A stretch of 64,000 bases of DNA from Caprimulgus europaeus (lineage: Eukaryota; Chordata; Aves; Caprimulgiformes; Caprimulgidae): the NCBI GenBank assembly GCA_907165065.1, contig OU015532.1, positions 37,242,339-37,306,338 on the forward strand. Reading direction: 5' to 3'. A program made the position numbers and the translations under genes. Positions within the stretch are counted from its first letter, which is position 1. The number at the start of each line of letters is the position of its first letter. The notes beneath the pieces are model-generated. The model searched no databases. It saw only the letters and a list, made by a program, of their open reading frames with translations, and was not told where the DNA came from. This document shows, piece after piece, positions 48,201-60,779 of this stretch.

Positions 48201-48755
48201 GAGGAATGGGAATGCGCAGCCAGAGCTGGACCGCATAAGCTAACTGTTAGTTTAATTTAGACTGCTGCAGAACCATAATCTCCAGTGGTAAGCTTTTGAG
48301 TGTCTTGACCAAGACTGTGTAGCACGTAAGTAGTTACTTTATTTAGTTAGATGACTGATTCCATACTGAGTTATAGAAGTTTCTCTTTCCTGTGTTCAAA
48401 ATAAATGGGTAAACAGAGCTGACCTTGCCATGCCTATTTCACTGAGAACTGATGACACCATGCAGAAAATTCAGTATTTAAAACAAATTTTCATCCCTAT
48501 ATACTAAGTGAATCGGTTCCTTATGGTAGTTGGTACTGTGATATATGCAATGTCTCCTCTTTAGGTCACTGGGGTCAGTTTCCCTTTAGGATAGTGATGA
48601 GAATCAAACATGAGTTTTCACTTAGGTGAAATGAGTTCTTTCAGATCTTAGTGGACAAATTATGTTCTGTAAAACCTCTAAATTTGACTTATTTATCAGC
48701 ATTTTCATTAAAATAATCAAATTCAAATATTCTATCTTCCTATACAAAGTCTTCT
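45260..48755. other. Non-coding sequence, minor repeats
   Basis: No gene is supported. A MIR-like scrap is possible near 45600-45630 (GGCACAAGAAATCGAACCAG). The T19 run at 47664-47682 and the A-rich stretch near 47180-47215 are simple sequence. Low-redundancy sequence with a CAGCTG E-box near 46300 may be regulatory. Confidence 0.45.
47664..47682 (+). repeat. T19 homopolymer
   Basis: An uninterrupted run of 19 T. No retrocopy or SINE body is adjacent on the side expected for a minus-strand poly-A tail. Confidence 0.85.
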
Positions 48756-48759
48756 GCCT

Positions 48760-48925
48760 TAGTCTTCTCTAGGCTGAAGAGTTTGAGTTCTGCCAGCCCC
48801 TCTTCCTATGTCACCTGCTCCAGACCCTAACCATTTGAGAGTCCTTCCACTGGACTTCACTTCAGCTTGCCAATGTCTTCCTTGCACTGTATGCCTTCAT
48901 ACACAATACACAATATTCCAGTATT
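48760..48925 (-). mobile_element. CR1-type LINE fragment, minus strand
   Basis: CTTCTCTAGGCTGAAGAGTT, then CACCTGCTCCAGACCCTAAC, then TCCACTGGACTTCACTTCAG and TCTTCCTTGCACTG, ending near ACAATATTCCAG, reproduces in order the reverse complement of the conserved CR1 segment ('ctccaggctgaacag', 'aggtgctccagccct', 'cctctggactc', 'tcttgtgctg', 'cagtactccag'). The copy is old and interrupted by small deletions. It supports a sauropsid host. Confidence 0.75.
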
Positions 48926-48993
48926 TGTTAACTAACACATGGTTATAGGCTATTTTGCCCTTAGTGTGATGACAGCTAGTCATAGCTGAAAGA

Positions 48994-49057
48994 ATGTCTT
49001 AAAACCCTGTCCAGAACTAGAAAATTAAGCCTGACTAGCCAGGATGTTTTAAAACCC
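48994..49057 (+). repeat. 50-bp-spaced direct repeat of ATGTYTTAAAACCC
   Basis: ATGTCTTAAAACCC at 48994-49007 and ATGTTTTAAAACCC at 49044-49057 are exactly 50 bases apart and are followed by loosely similar sequence. This may be a small tandem duplication or two parts of a decayed DNA element just beyond the CR1 fragment. Confidence 0.55.
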
Positions 49058-49860
49058 AGTTGGGACTACTTACACTGAAAATTCCAACATCTTACAACTT
49101 GTGCTAATTAACACACAGATTGGCACTCAGAGTAGTTAAGAAGGGTGACTGTTCCTGCCTGGGTAGTTTTAAGTACAGTTCTTAGGAGTTAGCTGTTTTC
49201 AGACATAATTTTAAATGTAACAGTTAAATTTAGCATCATCCCAGCAAACAGATGTTCTAACACAAAACTATCTTCTAGTGTAAATGTGCTGACTTGGAAC
49301 ATGTTTGGTAGCTAGTGCAGTTTATTACATGATGCACATGATGCACTCATCCTTACGCATCAGCTATCAAGATGGAAATGGAAACATGCTGCGGGTTCAT
49401 GAGGGAGAAGGCTTGCACAGCTCTGACTAATGGGGGACAACTGGAGCATGTCAGTCTCTGCTGTGTCACTGCTGAAGCATTGCATTGCCACACACAGAAA
49501 GGCACATTCATTGCTTTGTAAGGTCCAAACTGTCCCTGATAACCAGCACTGCTGATACCAGTGTTCACAGGGAACAGGGAATGGAGAACGTTCCCTGAAA
49601 TTTGTTTCAGGTTCAGAGCCTCTGACTCCACCTTCCTGAGCCTCGAGAGAGAAGCATTTTTCCTCTGCTCCATCTGGTACGGCGCTCTGGAAAACTTCAG
49701 CTTGGCCCACGCCCTGCTCAGTGCCTGAACTTTGTAATTTTTCAGCTGCCAGAATCACTAACTGCCCAGTTTTATGTAACTCCAAATATCTGCAGTGGAG
49801 CTGGAGAATACACACATGGAGGAAGTTTTGTGGCTTTTAAGCTATGTCCAGAAGTTTGCC

Positions 49861-49894
49861 TTTTTTTTTTCCTTTTTCTTTTTCTTTTTTTTTT
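49861..49894 (+). repeat. T-rich simple tract
   Basis: T10, CC, then T5C and T5C units and a T10 run. Simple sequence only; it makes the Phe/Leu-rich start of an otherwise unconvincing frame. Confidence 0.85.
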
Positions 49895-50452
49895 GTATGA
49901 GGGGGAAGAGGGGGGTATACACAAGACTTTTCAAAATAGAACAGAGATTCTGTCTGCTGCAAGGATAGATGTAGGTTTGCTTTTGAAATCCCCCTCTTTC
50001 TGGAAGGGGCCTGAAACACATTTTGGGGAGAGGGGTTTAATAAGTGTAAATACATCAGTAATAATACTGAGAGGTTTTCAGTTCTTCATATTTGTTGCCT
50101 GTTGCTCCAGGGAGCCAAATATAACTTGTAACAGTGCCTGCCAATGCCTGTATAACCAAAAGGGACCAGTGGTTTCCCCCAACTCCAGCTAACAGCTTCC
50201 CAGGTGAGTGTGCTGTGCCTGGGCTCCTGCAGCCAAGCCAAGCAAACAGACATGCTGCTTTTGCGGCACTTGCAGCTTTACACTCCAGTACCACAGAAAA
50301 AATGGCAAACACTCAGAGAAATCAGGCAGGGCAGGGCGACTGGCATTTCCAGGGCCCACAACCCTTTCTTCCCTCATTCTCTTTCAAATTGTTTGCAAAG
50401 CCCAAGTCAGTTTTTGTGTTTGCCATTTCAAAATAAATATGTTGTAGTGGTT

Positions 50453-50468
50453 TGTGTGTGTGTGTGTG
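50453..50468 (+). repeat. (TG)8 microsatellite
   Basis: Eight TG units followed by a short GA-rich run. Possible length polymorphism; no other role is seen. Confidence 0.85.
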
Positions 50469-50469
50469 A

Positions 50470-51590
50470 AAGAGAGCGAACTGGAAGAATGAGGCTTAAG
50501 CACTGTAATAACAAAACAGCAAACAGCCTATCAAGCCAGGGACAACCCTGCAATAAACGAGCGTATCCAGACCTGTAATCACAAGTGACCTAGCAATAAC
50601 AAATCAGTGCATGCCTATGGGTGTGGGAGAGAGATGAGCAGAAGTGAAAGAGGGACATTCCCAGAAGAGTAGACAAAGAAAAGAGAAAAACTGAGGTGGA
50701 GGAGATAAACAGGAGGAGCATGCACTGAGTGTGATGTTTATGCATGTACATTCTAAGCAGTTGAAGTTACAACTTTCTTCCTGTTTCCTATAGCATGCGG
50801 AATTTCATGCTTCTGCCAAATGTTGAAACAGGAGCAAAAAATCAGCATCAGTTCCTCTTGAAACAAAATTAAAACTGCATGAAAACAGCAAACTGTTAAC
50901 ACAGCATCCAAGTCAGAGCTGTTATCTGCAGGCCAGTTGTGCTAGGGGTCTGCAGGCAGAGCAGCCAGAGGTAGGAGCCACCGCATCACAGGGGGATGAA
51001 ACTAAATGAATAGCAAAATGGAAGCTTACAGAAGTAAGCTGTCAGTAAGGTTAGTTTTAAAGGGATGTGGTTAAAGATAAATATCAAATTATGCATAGCA
51101 GAGCTATGTTAATGGATTGCAGTCTTTCCACTGTCAGAACTGGAGTCCTTACTCAAGTCAGATTGTAGATGTGGAGGTATGATGCTATTGCGGTATAACT
51201 GAAAGGTGTCAGTCTTCTCCCAGGTTGCAAGACTACCTTCTTGGATGTGAATAAAACGGAGCTCTAGGTTAGGACAGCTGTGTCTCTCCCAGGGACAAGG
51301 AATCACTGAAACAGCAAGAGAAGAGTGGACATGCTTACAAATATAGTGATTCATGAGCATGTGCATCCTCTGCCCATGGGAGAGACAAATATGTCAGTGC
51401 AAACAGAACTACTGCTTCACAGTCCTTACTGAGATTTTTTTTCTGCAACCCCTTTGGGGGTTGATGCACAGCCTGTGTGCTGCAGGCTGAATTGGTTCCT
51501 GAGTGCACTTAGTATTTAAAGACATTAATAATTTAGGGCTGTCTGCCACAACTTCATTTGGTGTGATGGGAGCTTCTGACCTCTCTGGGC
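50470..51590. other. Non-coding sequence, no supported feature
   Basis: No gene or family repeat was recognised between the TG microsatellite and the MIR scrap. Confidence 0.5.
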
Positions 51591-51591
51591 T

Positions 51592-51642
51592 CTAATTCCC
51601 AAAAAGGATGGGACTGAGGCACAGGCGCAGAGAGCCTGTGGA
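51592..51642 (-). repeat. Possible MIR-type SINE core, minus strand
   Basis: TAATTCCCAAAAAGGATGGG followed by ACTGAGGCACAGGCGCAGAG resembles the reverse-complement MIR core 'ttatccccattttacagatggggaaactgaggcacagagag'. Short, but the GACTGAGGCACAG word is distinctive. Confidence 0.45.
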
Positions 51643-52299
51643 ACTCCCTACACATTGGGGTATGACCATGGACTCCAGGGAGAGCCTTCCAAAGGGACTG
51701 AGATTAATGCTTGGCAAGGACAGGAGTTATTTTACCAAAGTCCCACTTTTTTATCAGATGTCTTCACCATGTTGATATTATGGAGCCAAAGAGGTTAGGG
51801 GTCTGAACAAACAATGTTGTTACTACAGCAGTCCTGCTTGCTTCCTGCATCTTCTCTTGGCTTTAAGGGGCTTGACGAGTTGTTGGGTTTCTGGCATGTA
51901 ACCAGAGCCCCTCACTCAGTGCCAGGCTCAGAGGGCAATAGACCAGGCTGAGGAGGCTCTAATGGTGTTGATGATGATGATGGAGTTTACAGACAAGATC
52001 AGGAACAAGAGAGCAGCCCAGCTTTTGGGGAGGCCGTAAATGGTTGTCAAGTTCAGACTGGGGAAAGCAGCAAATGGATGTATATGTTTTTTTCTTTTCT
52101 TTCCGGGCTGACTTGGGAGGCTGAGTGACTGAAGTCTGACCATGCGCTGAAACTTGCACATTCCAGCCAGGGCACTGATCAAAGCTGGCCAGAGACGTTG
52201 GTTATGTGGAAACTGGAGGTGGTGCCCTGTGTGCGTTGTCACGTTAAAGGCCTTTTTCTCTCAAATCAGATTTGGGCAGTGCATTGACATAGGATTCCT

Positions 52300-55200
52300 T
52301 CCCTCTCCACCCTGCCCAGGCCAGCTGGCTCAAGGTTCTAGAGGCTGGTGGATACATTTTGGGCTGGGTACATATCAGCAGTGTCCTCCCTCTCTTGAAA
52401 TTCTTAGTTTTACTTGAACTACTGTTGAAAGAGTGGAGTTATTTGTGCAGAGGATGAGGAGAACTGAAAAGAAAGAGAAGGGCAAGAAGTGTGGCTTTGA
52501 GCACACATCCAGAGCTACTCCACAGGCGGTGGCTGGAATGACAGAAATGACAAGAGTGGCGGGCTTGTCTTGTGGTGCTGCCAAGGGACAGAGGGCAGAG
52601 CCCTTGCCTCTCCCTGAAAGTGCACAGGAGAGAAGAGCCCAGGATCCCTCTTACCCTTCCAGTGTGGGATGGCTGTGCAAGTATGGAGAGGTGGGTCCTG
52701 GTGAGGCACATCATTACCCTATGCTTTAGAGGCCAAAGTTGCCCCATGTCCCCTGTGGCCAGGGAGAGGTGTCTACAGTGATTCCTCCCAGCATGGCGGA
52801 GGGCACGCCATGCACCATCATAGCCTGCACCCAAAGGCTCCTGGCTTTCACTAACTGCCAAGAGGATGGAGCCAAAATCAGCTTTGCTTCATGGTGCCAG
52901 GCCCCAGCTTAGAGGATGTGCACATATTTTTCTAAGCTACACAAATTGACACAGCAAATAGGCCCAGCATGGGAGGAAAAGGTAAAACACTGTGACCTCA
53001 TTTCAACAAAAAAACCTCATCCATCATGTAGAGAAGTAATTAAAAAGCATGGTGATTAAATACATGCCAGCAAATATCTTTAGATCCTAAGTCACTCATG
53101 CCCAACATAAGCAGCGCCTGTGCACATTCAGAGGAAAAGGTAGTGCTTTGTGTTTTCCTCTTTCAGCCTGCGCAGCCTCTGAGTCCTGTGCAGCCAACTG
53201 GCTTCTTTGGGCTTCCTTGTCAGAGGCAAAGGGTTAATTTCAGGAAAAAGGAGAAGTTCTCTCTCTCTGGATGATAAAAATGATACGGGAAAATAACAGT
53301 ATGCTTGGCTGCATTGGGAGTGAAGTTGTTTCATCCCAGCTTTGCATCCTGGAAATTAGCACTTTCATAACCAGGACCTGTAGTCTCTTAAGCGGAGAGG
53401 TGATATTCTAAAACTGCAGATAGCACCTTCTTGTGAGATTTAGCAGCTGCCTTTGGGAATGTGTTCTGTAAGTTTCCTTTTTTATTCCCTTCTCCTTATT
53501 TTTATTTCATTTATTTTTCTGCTAAAGATGAAACAACATATTCAGAGCTCTAACTTTTGGTAGAGTCAGAAGTGTATTCAGAATTTTAATTGGATTAATG
53601 TAGCATAATAATGGGTTAAAACAGAACACACAAAAACCCAAACATCCCTGTGTTCTAAGAAATTTAGTTCCAGATACAAACTTCATATCTAAATTAAATT
53701 CTTGTTTCCCCACTACTGGCTAGAAACCATGGTGAGATAAGTGAGATCAGATGTGGAAAAAAAGGATGCTCAAATTTATAGGAGAAAAGTTTTCAATGTG
53801 ACAGCGTATCTTTGGCTGCCCTGTTGAGGAAGGAAAGAGAGGACTATTTCTGTCTACTCCCACTTCACAACTGGCGAGGTACACTAACATTTTTTGCTTT
53901 CTTCTGAATGAGTTTACTTTTGCTGGAAGCAGAGTACTGGCATGATCTGGAGTGAGAAGCCTGTGTTCCCATCTGCCTGACCTCTGCTGCTGGGCAGATC
54001 AAGCATGGCTTTCAGGTGAGATGCTACTTGCCTTCTCTGCCTTGTGCTCGGTTACTGGCAACAGTGGGCTTGTGTAGGAGCCGTTAGGAACGCACCGAGT
54101 CTCACCGTGACCAAAGTCTCAGGCGGTTGTGGAGAGCGGACTGTCTGTCAGGGTGTGTGACAAGGCCAAGCAACAGGCCTGGTGGAAGGAGTAGGTGGCA
54201 GGGGAGAGGGAGAATGAATCTACTATGTGCTTGGCCTGCACAAACTCATGTAATCACAGCCAGGAAAGTTCAACTCCAGAGTTATTTGTGTTTAAGTGAA
54301 ACTAAAAGGAAGGTAAAAACGGGTGGCAGAGAGGGAAAAGTACCACCCAGGCTGACTGGAGTTGAAAGGAATACATGGGTGATTCCTGTCTGAGGCCTTG
54401 GTGTGTGTATGGGGTGTTACAAACTCCTCTGCCCCGCCAGGTCCCCGGGCTCACAGCAAGTCTGAAGGGGTGCCAAGAGTGCACCCTCAGCCCAAGGGGA
54501 CATGCTTGGTGGTCTTCATCCCTGTTACAGGAACAGCAAGATCGAGACCCGGGGTCATGGTGGGTCTGTCTGTTTCCTGTGACTGTTGCACAGGGATCTG
54601 ACTCCATTAACTGCAGAAGATCCACTCTGCCTTGTGACTATGTATGAAAGAGGAATTAAGCTGAGTATGTCCATGGCAGAGCAGAGCACACAGCTGAGGA
54701 CTTCTGATGGCCTGGCACAACTTTGTGTTGTGGCTTTGCATTGTTTCTTTCATCTGTATTGGAAAAGGTGCACACGTGTTGCAGCGAGCAAAAACTTGAC
54801 AGTGTTTTCACTTCCCTTGCACTGCTCCAGATGTCATCTCTGTCTCTACCTGTGTGCAGCTTCTCCGTGCACAAGAAACCACAAGCGTGTTGAGGCTGCA
54901 CTGTCGCAAGCAGAACAACGCACGGTCGCATCAGTGGGTACAAAGCATGGAGCCCTCTCCTCCCCCAGCTCCCGCTCCCGGGCAGACGCCGTCAGCTGTC
55001 CGTTACTGCAGGTTACCATGAGCCCTGTCCCTGGGTCTCCCAAAGTGCGTCTTAAGTTTCTGGCAGGAGGGCTTGGGGGACCCAGAACAGACCTTCTGCC
55101 CACTTCGTCATCTCCATGTTGTGCCTGCCCAGTGCTGACCTTCCCTGCCCTTCGGCCTCTGCCCTTTCCTCCTGACCTTGCGGGATTATTCTGGCTGTGC

Positions 55201-55900
55201 CTTCTCCAGGAGAAGGCCCCTCAGCTGCTGTTTTAGTGTCGAGGGTGACTGTGAGAGGAAAGAATAAAATCCCCCTCCGATGACTTGCTTTTGTGGAGGG
55301 CAGTAATCAATACCCTGGGCACCTTGCTGAAGTGCTGGAGGAAAAGCATGTTAAGCCTCCATGTGCTAACCTCCCCCAGGCTGCCATCTTCCCCCCATAG
55401 CACACTCAACTACCCTCATTTCCAGCCAGGAAGGCCCTTCTCTGTCCTTAAGATACCAAATCATGCCTGTCCTGCCTTATTTTCTAGTTTTGGCCTGAAG
55501 AACAAGATAGGAGGTGGGATTTTTGCTGTTTTTTATCCTTGCCCTGTCCTCAGCTGCTTGAAAGGTTGGCTGCAGTAATGGGAGAGCTGCTTCCTTGGTT
55601 ACTGCACCACAGGCTGGAAGGGGGAAGCAGGGGGGAATTTTTTGTTTGTTTGTTTGCTTTTCCCTGAACAGTGAAGCTCTGGGCAGTGCTGAAGGGAGGA
55701 TACCAGACATGACAGACAGGATCTGGTCCTGCACATTCTCCCTCCTCTCTCCTGGAGGAGTGGGGCTTGTGGCCCCAGCAGCCTTAGACCCTGCCAGCAG
55801 GGGAGTGAGAACTAGGCCCACAGATTGCATCAGAGCTCTTTTTCTAGTCATGCTGCTTGGTTATAATGAGAAAATACTCAAAATTCCTAGTGAAAAATCC
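52300..55900. other. GC-richer non-coding interval
   Basis: GC content is visibly higher than elsewhere, with many C- and G-rich words, so long frames arise easily. The longest, 54586-55236, opens with TTG, is Ser/Leu/Pro/Cys-rich and lacks a domain. CpG stays low, so it is not an island. No gene could be supported. Confidence 0.45.
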
Positions 55901-55987
55901 TTTCTTCCTTTCATTATTACTGGGCCAGACAAGCTAATCTAGCACGGGAGCACTGGATGGCTGCTGGCTAGCAGTGTGTGCCGCAGT

Positions 55988-56100
55988 GCCAGGGAGGGGG
56001 GCAGGACTCCTGAATCCTCGCCCCAGCATTGCTCTGAGGCATTTTATATAAACCTCAAAAAATCACTTAACTTGCTGTACATTCCGTCTCAGAGAACATA
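55988..56100 (+). repeat. MIR-type SINE fragment
   Basis: GCCAGGGAGGGGGGCAGGAC, then TCCTGAATCCTCGCCCCAGC, then AAATCACTTAACTTGCTGTA and CATTCCGTCTCAG match the order of MIR ('gccagga', 'ggactcctgggttc', 'cagctctg', 'agtcacttaacctctctgt', 'gcctcag'). Diverged but consistent. Confidence 0.55.
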
Positions 56101-56109
56101 TCTGGGCAT

Positions 56110-59100
56110 GAAACAGGATCAGGGATACAATCCCAAATGTTGTTCAAAAGCTGAGTTTGCTAATGTGAGTAAAATGATCTTTGAATGAAAGATACGGAAA
56201 TGCAAAGTGGTGGGACTGTCTCAGACTTGATTTCTGAACAAAGCTACTTTCAGATGTAGCAGTAGGTACCTTAAAAATATGCTTCCTGTTTTGGATTTGC
56301 ATTCCTCACCTTTTGCAGAAATTTAACATATGTTCTGGGTAGCAGGTTGGATCCAAAACTGAAGACTTCCAATTCCAGGTGCCTTGCCTCATCACTGAAG
56401 CATTAGCAGTGAGGTGTGACTGGAAGTAGTCAGCAATGCAAGTTGTTGTGGAGAATGTATCAGTTAAATCTTATTGGTGGAGTGTGAAGCATAATTAATT
56501 AATATTTATAAAAGATTTTGTGATTTTTTTCAGCTGCAAATCCCAGTGTGTGTTGTATGGTTAACAGACTAGTGATTCAGGCATGGAGACACCCTGTAAA
56601 GTCCTCACGGTCTCTGAACTGGGAAGATTTATCTTGGATTATGTTTGAGTTGACTTGTCTTTGCTTCTTTCTCAGGGCTTTTTTTTCCTTCTTTTTATGA
56701 TTTGGATCATTGTGTTAACTCCTGGAAATGCTGAAAAGCACGTTTTCTCTTTTCTTGGGAGACAGACACTAAATTTCTTACAGAATTGATTTGATCAATA
56801 TGAAATCAACAGGAAAACTAAAGTACTTATTCTCAGTATAGGTGCCCTCCATCTGTAGAGGTTTTACTTAAGAGCAGAATGAAGAATAGGAGAAGTTTAG
56901 GGATCCAAGATTTGTATGTATCCTATATGGTCAGTCTCTGTCCTGTTATGTGGAGATAACCCTCAGTTCCTTCCGTGTATGTTTCCCATTTATTTTAATT
57001 TGTGTTTCAAATCACAATTCTACCATGCTTTTCTTCAGCCTTCTTTAAATATTTTGAAAATGTTAATCAGCCTCATAGTCTTTTGAGGTAAGTAAATGTC
57101 TTTTAAAAATAAAATCTTTTATGGGTGGGAAAAATGAGGTACAGAGTATTAAATAATATAATTACTTAATGAATTTTAAAATTTCTAAGTACCTTTTCTT
57201 GTCAGCCTGTATTTTATGCTTAAATATCAGAGAAACTTTTTTTGAGCATCCTTTAAATGAAAAACCTTGACTATGTAATGGTGGGCAAGGAGCAGATAGG
57301 GGACATAGTAATTTTAGAGGAAATCCTTGGGAATTCCAAGTACCCATCATATCTCCAGATGGCCTGAAGGCCATGTTTTATATTGCAGTATTCCATTAGG
57401 TTTTGAAATAGTTTTGGGACATTTCTAGATGTCTGGATTGAAGAAGGTGCTGCTAAAGGTTGAAGCTCAGATGACCACTATAAAGGTATAAGAATGTCAT
57501 GGAAAAAATTCCTACTTCTCTTTCTTTTGGTGCTTATGTAGCCCCTATAAGCATAGTATCTGAGGATCTCATATGTATTTAAAAATAGAAATAACAATAA
57601 CAAACCCTCTGTCTCTCTCTTCCTTCCCAGCCTCCAAGTGAAATAGCTTGGTTTGTTCAAAGGACTTTTTCCTTGTGGGTTCTAAATATTTAGCTGTGGT
57701 TTTGCACAGTTTATCTACTGTTCCGTTACTCCACTGAGAGGGGAAAAAGAGATGCCATTTCCATTATTTTTTAGAACTCAAAAAGCCACAGTGTTACGTG
57801 TTCCCTCTTCTGATTCCCATGTAGAGCTTAACCACCACCATTCCCAGAGCTGTGCATTCATTACTTTATTGGTGCACAACCAGGGATGTTTTGGCAGCAT
57901 TTAGTGTTGTGTAAGCCGTGTGTGATGTTAAAGAAAAGCTGCTGCATATGTTAATGGCAGCCATTAACAGGATGAGTGTGGAAATTTTATATTTGCTTGT
58001 AGAATTTGTTTGAGAAATCATTATATTCCCTTATTAAGACCCAGTGAACTTGATTAACATTATGTTAAACAAGGGTAACTTTTCTCTGTTTTGTCTATTT
58101 TTCTGGCCTCAATATAAAGCACACTGATTGCTTGATTTCTCATTCAAATTTCTGCTTTCTCCTTTGGGATAACAGTGTCCACAGTTCCATGTTTTCCATG
58201 TTAGTTATTGTTCAAAAAGCACTGTAGCGAAGGAGTTTCCTGAAGACACTGAAATTTATGGCAACTGTTAGCCCTTCTGCTAAGGATGTTCTGAAGATTC
58301 ATCCCTTTCACATCTCAGATTTCTCATACTTGTCTCCCTGAAAAGATCTGAAGGCCTTCAACTGAACCAGGTAATCTAAACAGTCACTTGTGCTGGGGGA
58401 AGTGGCTTGTTATTTAGTAAGCAAGACACTGCATGGAAAGTGAACTCAAACATCTTCAGATCATGCCAAATGCAGTGACTACCAAAAGTAAAGCTTGAGG
58501 CCATAACGATGCAGATCACACTGTGGTCCCGGTCCTCAGAGTTGGACACTATGTGTCCAAGGCCTTGAACATCAGAATGGGGCCATGTTCCTTAAGAGTC
58601 ACTGTCTAGTTCAGCGCTTTTCTGGCTGTCATAGTTGTTTGTGTATCCTACATCAGTGAGGCATGCAGACTGACCTTGACACTGTGCCACTGTGACAGCA
58701 GTCTGTCCTTTTGATACAGCGTGATAATTGCTAGCGTATCTAAAATTTCACCTCTTCTGCCAGCATCACCTCTTGGTTTTTGCATTTGACTAAGCAGCAG
58801 GGTTTTTCTTTGGCTTTTGTTTGAGCTGAGGAATTCAGATGTCTGGGAAACAGTGCTATCAGTTTGTGAAGTGAAGGCAGTATTTGCCTATCATGAATGC
58901 TCTCCTGGCATCCCAGGGTGCTGTGTCTCACGCATTTATACATGTCTAATGGTATGGGGGAGATAACAGAGCCATGTGGGCCTCTGTGGTTGTAGAAGTG
59001 TCTCTGTGTATCATGGCCCTTTGGAAGGAGAAGGAATGCGAGACGAGTCTTGATCTTTTGCATTCACATGCAGTGTGTTAAACTGAGGCAGCAGCATTTT

Positions 59101-60020
59101 GTGATCATTAGAGCTAAAGACTGCTGAGAAATGCCATCATCTGAGTACTTCCTGCCCCTTCCCTAAGAGTACAAAATAAATTTCCATAGTAGAAAATATT
59201 TCTCATTCAGAAGTATCACATCATTTCCAAGTTACACAATCTAACAGTAAGAAAAGTAATTAAGAATAATACACAGTTCCAAAAACAGGACACAGACACT
59301 TGTCTGAATGCATCGCCTGCAGTACACTGTATGAAACAACTGGCTTTCCCCTCAGAACTTCTGTGATGCTTCCAGTTCCTCTGTACCATTAGAAACATAA
59401 CATTTTATTCTGTCACCCAAAGAAGGATCTCACAGCTAATATAATAGTTTTAAAGAGCTATCAGTGTTTAAGTGGAAACTACACAAAGTACTTTCCTTTT
59501 TTATGTTAGTTCTGACAATATGTCAAATTTCTGTCATTCTTTACTGAAAATACCATTAGTTTGGAAATGGCATATCTGGTGCTTCTTCTCTGTTTCTTTT
59601 GGTTAACCTGCTTTTGGTATATAATCATGCATCTGGTTTGGGAAATTATTCTCCTTCTTCTTTACAAACTGAAGCACATACAAATATTCCAGCAAGAGTC
59701 TGCCTGCTCATGTGTACAAAAATGCAGAACTACTCTCACTGCTGTTTTCCGAAGTCCTTTAAGTACATCTGTCCATTTTGGGACCTATTCTGAAATCACT
59801 CTCACTATGGTAAGGACCTCTGAGTGACTTAGGCAGGTGTACATCGGTGGCTTGGTTTGCCTTTATTCTGGCCCACTCCTCACTCATCTTGCACCAGGCC
59901 ATGTGTACTCTTTTTCACCATTGCAATAACCTTCCTCTTCCTTCACCTTCCTTTCTCTCAATCCATCTGATTCAAGACACCAGCCCCAAACAGCCCCTCT
60001 CTACCTACGAGGCAAACCCT
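56110..60020. other. Non-coding AT-rich sequence with one palindrome
   Basis: No gene is supported; the hydrophobic frame near 59567 reflects T-rich composition. AATTAATTAATATTTATAAA at about 56493 is a small homeodomain-like AT cluster. The 21-base palindrome at 57949 is listed separately. Confidence 0.5.
57949..57969. promoter_or_regulatory. Perfect 21-bp palindrome with paired TAAT cores
   Basis: TGTTAATGGC at 57949-57958 and GCCATTAACA at 57960-57969 are exact reverse complements around one central A. Each arm has a homeodomain TTAATGG core, so the site could bind a homeodomain dimer. A perfect 10-base arm with a one-base spacer is unlikely to be selected for RNA hairpin formation, since the loop is too small. 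Confidence 0.5.
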
Positions 60021-60027
60021 GCTTTGT

Positions 60028-60205
60028 TTAGTGCTTAGAGTATGGGAGTAGGGACCTCATGAATTCTAATGCTACCTCTGATGCCCAGATGTTGGGCAAG
60101 ATGCTTTAACTTTAATCTCCTGATTGTTTCCCTGGGTGGCTAAGCAGGAAAATAATTCCTAGTTAAATGCTTTGCAGAGGTTCTTTGGGCTTAATTAGAT
60201 GTTGA
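60028..60205 (+). repeat. Near-full-length MIR-type SINE
   Basis: TTTAGTGCTTAGAGTATGGG corresponds to the tRNA-derived head, GATGTTGGGCAAGATGCTTT to 'tgaccttgggcaagtcactt', then AATCTCCTGATTGTTTCCC to the core, and AAATGCTTTGCAGAGG to the 'aaagtgctttgaga' tail. All parts are in the order of MIR, which makes this the most complete copy in the window. Confidence 0.7.
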
Positions 60206-60209
60206 TCTG

Positions 60210-60620
60210 TGAACTACCAACATTAAAAATACAGGCAATGGTATGGGTGTTGAGGATTTTAACCACAAACATTTCTTTCAGTGTCTCTCTTATTCTTTTA
60301 ACTTAATTAGAGTAAGATAATCTTTTAACTTTATAACTTAATAGTTTTACAGCTTTGAGTTTATGAAAGGCACCACAGCAGATCTTCTGAAAATGTAATT
60401 GTGTATTATTATAATTATGGCTAAGAAATTTACTTTGTGCTTTAGCAGAACAGGAAAGTAAGAATACTTTGCCCTTTTAAACTACTTGGCAGTAAACCAC
60501 TCAAACCCCTGCAAGTTGGGCCTTGGTTCTGCACTCCATCTGTTTGCCTCACACCCTACAGATGAGAGGTGCTTTTGCCTGAATGCATAGAGCATTGCCT
60601 GGTTATAGACAATACATTTT
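60210..60620. other. Non-coding spacer between two MIR copies
   Basis: AT-rich, with no recognised gene or repeat. Confidence 0.5.
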
Positions 60621-60621
60621 A

Positions 60622-60770
60622 GCCATAGATCTCAAAGAACTTCACCAAGAAGGGCACGTATTATCCTCATTGTACAGTAGAAACTGTGTAATATAGTACG
60701 TGGTAGAATGTGGCATTAGCCAACAGGGAGTTCCTGGCTCCCTCCTCCCTGGTCTAACAAGCAGGGACTG
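60622..60770 (-). repeat. MIR-type SINE, minus strand
   Basis: AGATCTCAAAGAACTTCACC, then GTATTATCCTCATTGTACAG, AGAAACTG, AGGGAGTTCCTGGCTCCCTC and CTGGTCTAACAAGC follow the reverse-complement MIR order ('atctcaaagcacttta', 'tattatccccattttacag', 'gaaactgaggc', 'aggagtcctgactccc', 'gtgctctaacca'). It is inverted relative to the copy about 420 bases upstream. Confidence 0.65.
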
Positions 60771-60779
60771 TACCAGCAC

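Noticed and set aside
54586..55236. 216-codon open frame on the plus strand
   Set aside because: It opens with TTG, lies in GC-richer DNA where long frames arise easily, and is Ser/Leu/Pro/Cys-rich with no recognisable family.
59567..59827. Hydrophobic frame with two membrane-like segments
   Set aside because: Composition reflects T-rich DNA. No family match, and no promoter or neighbouring exon.
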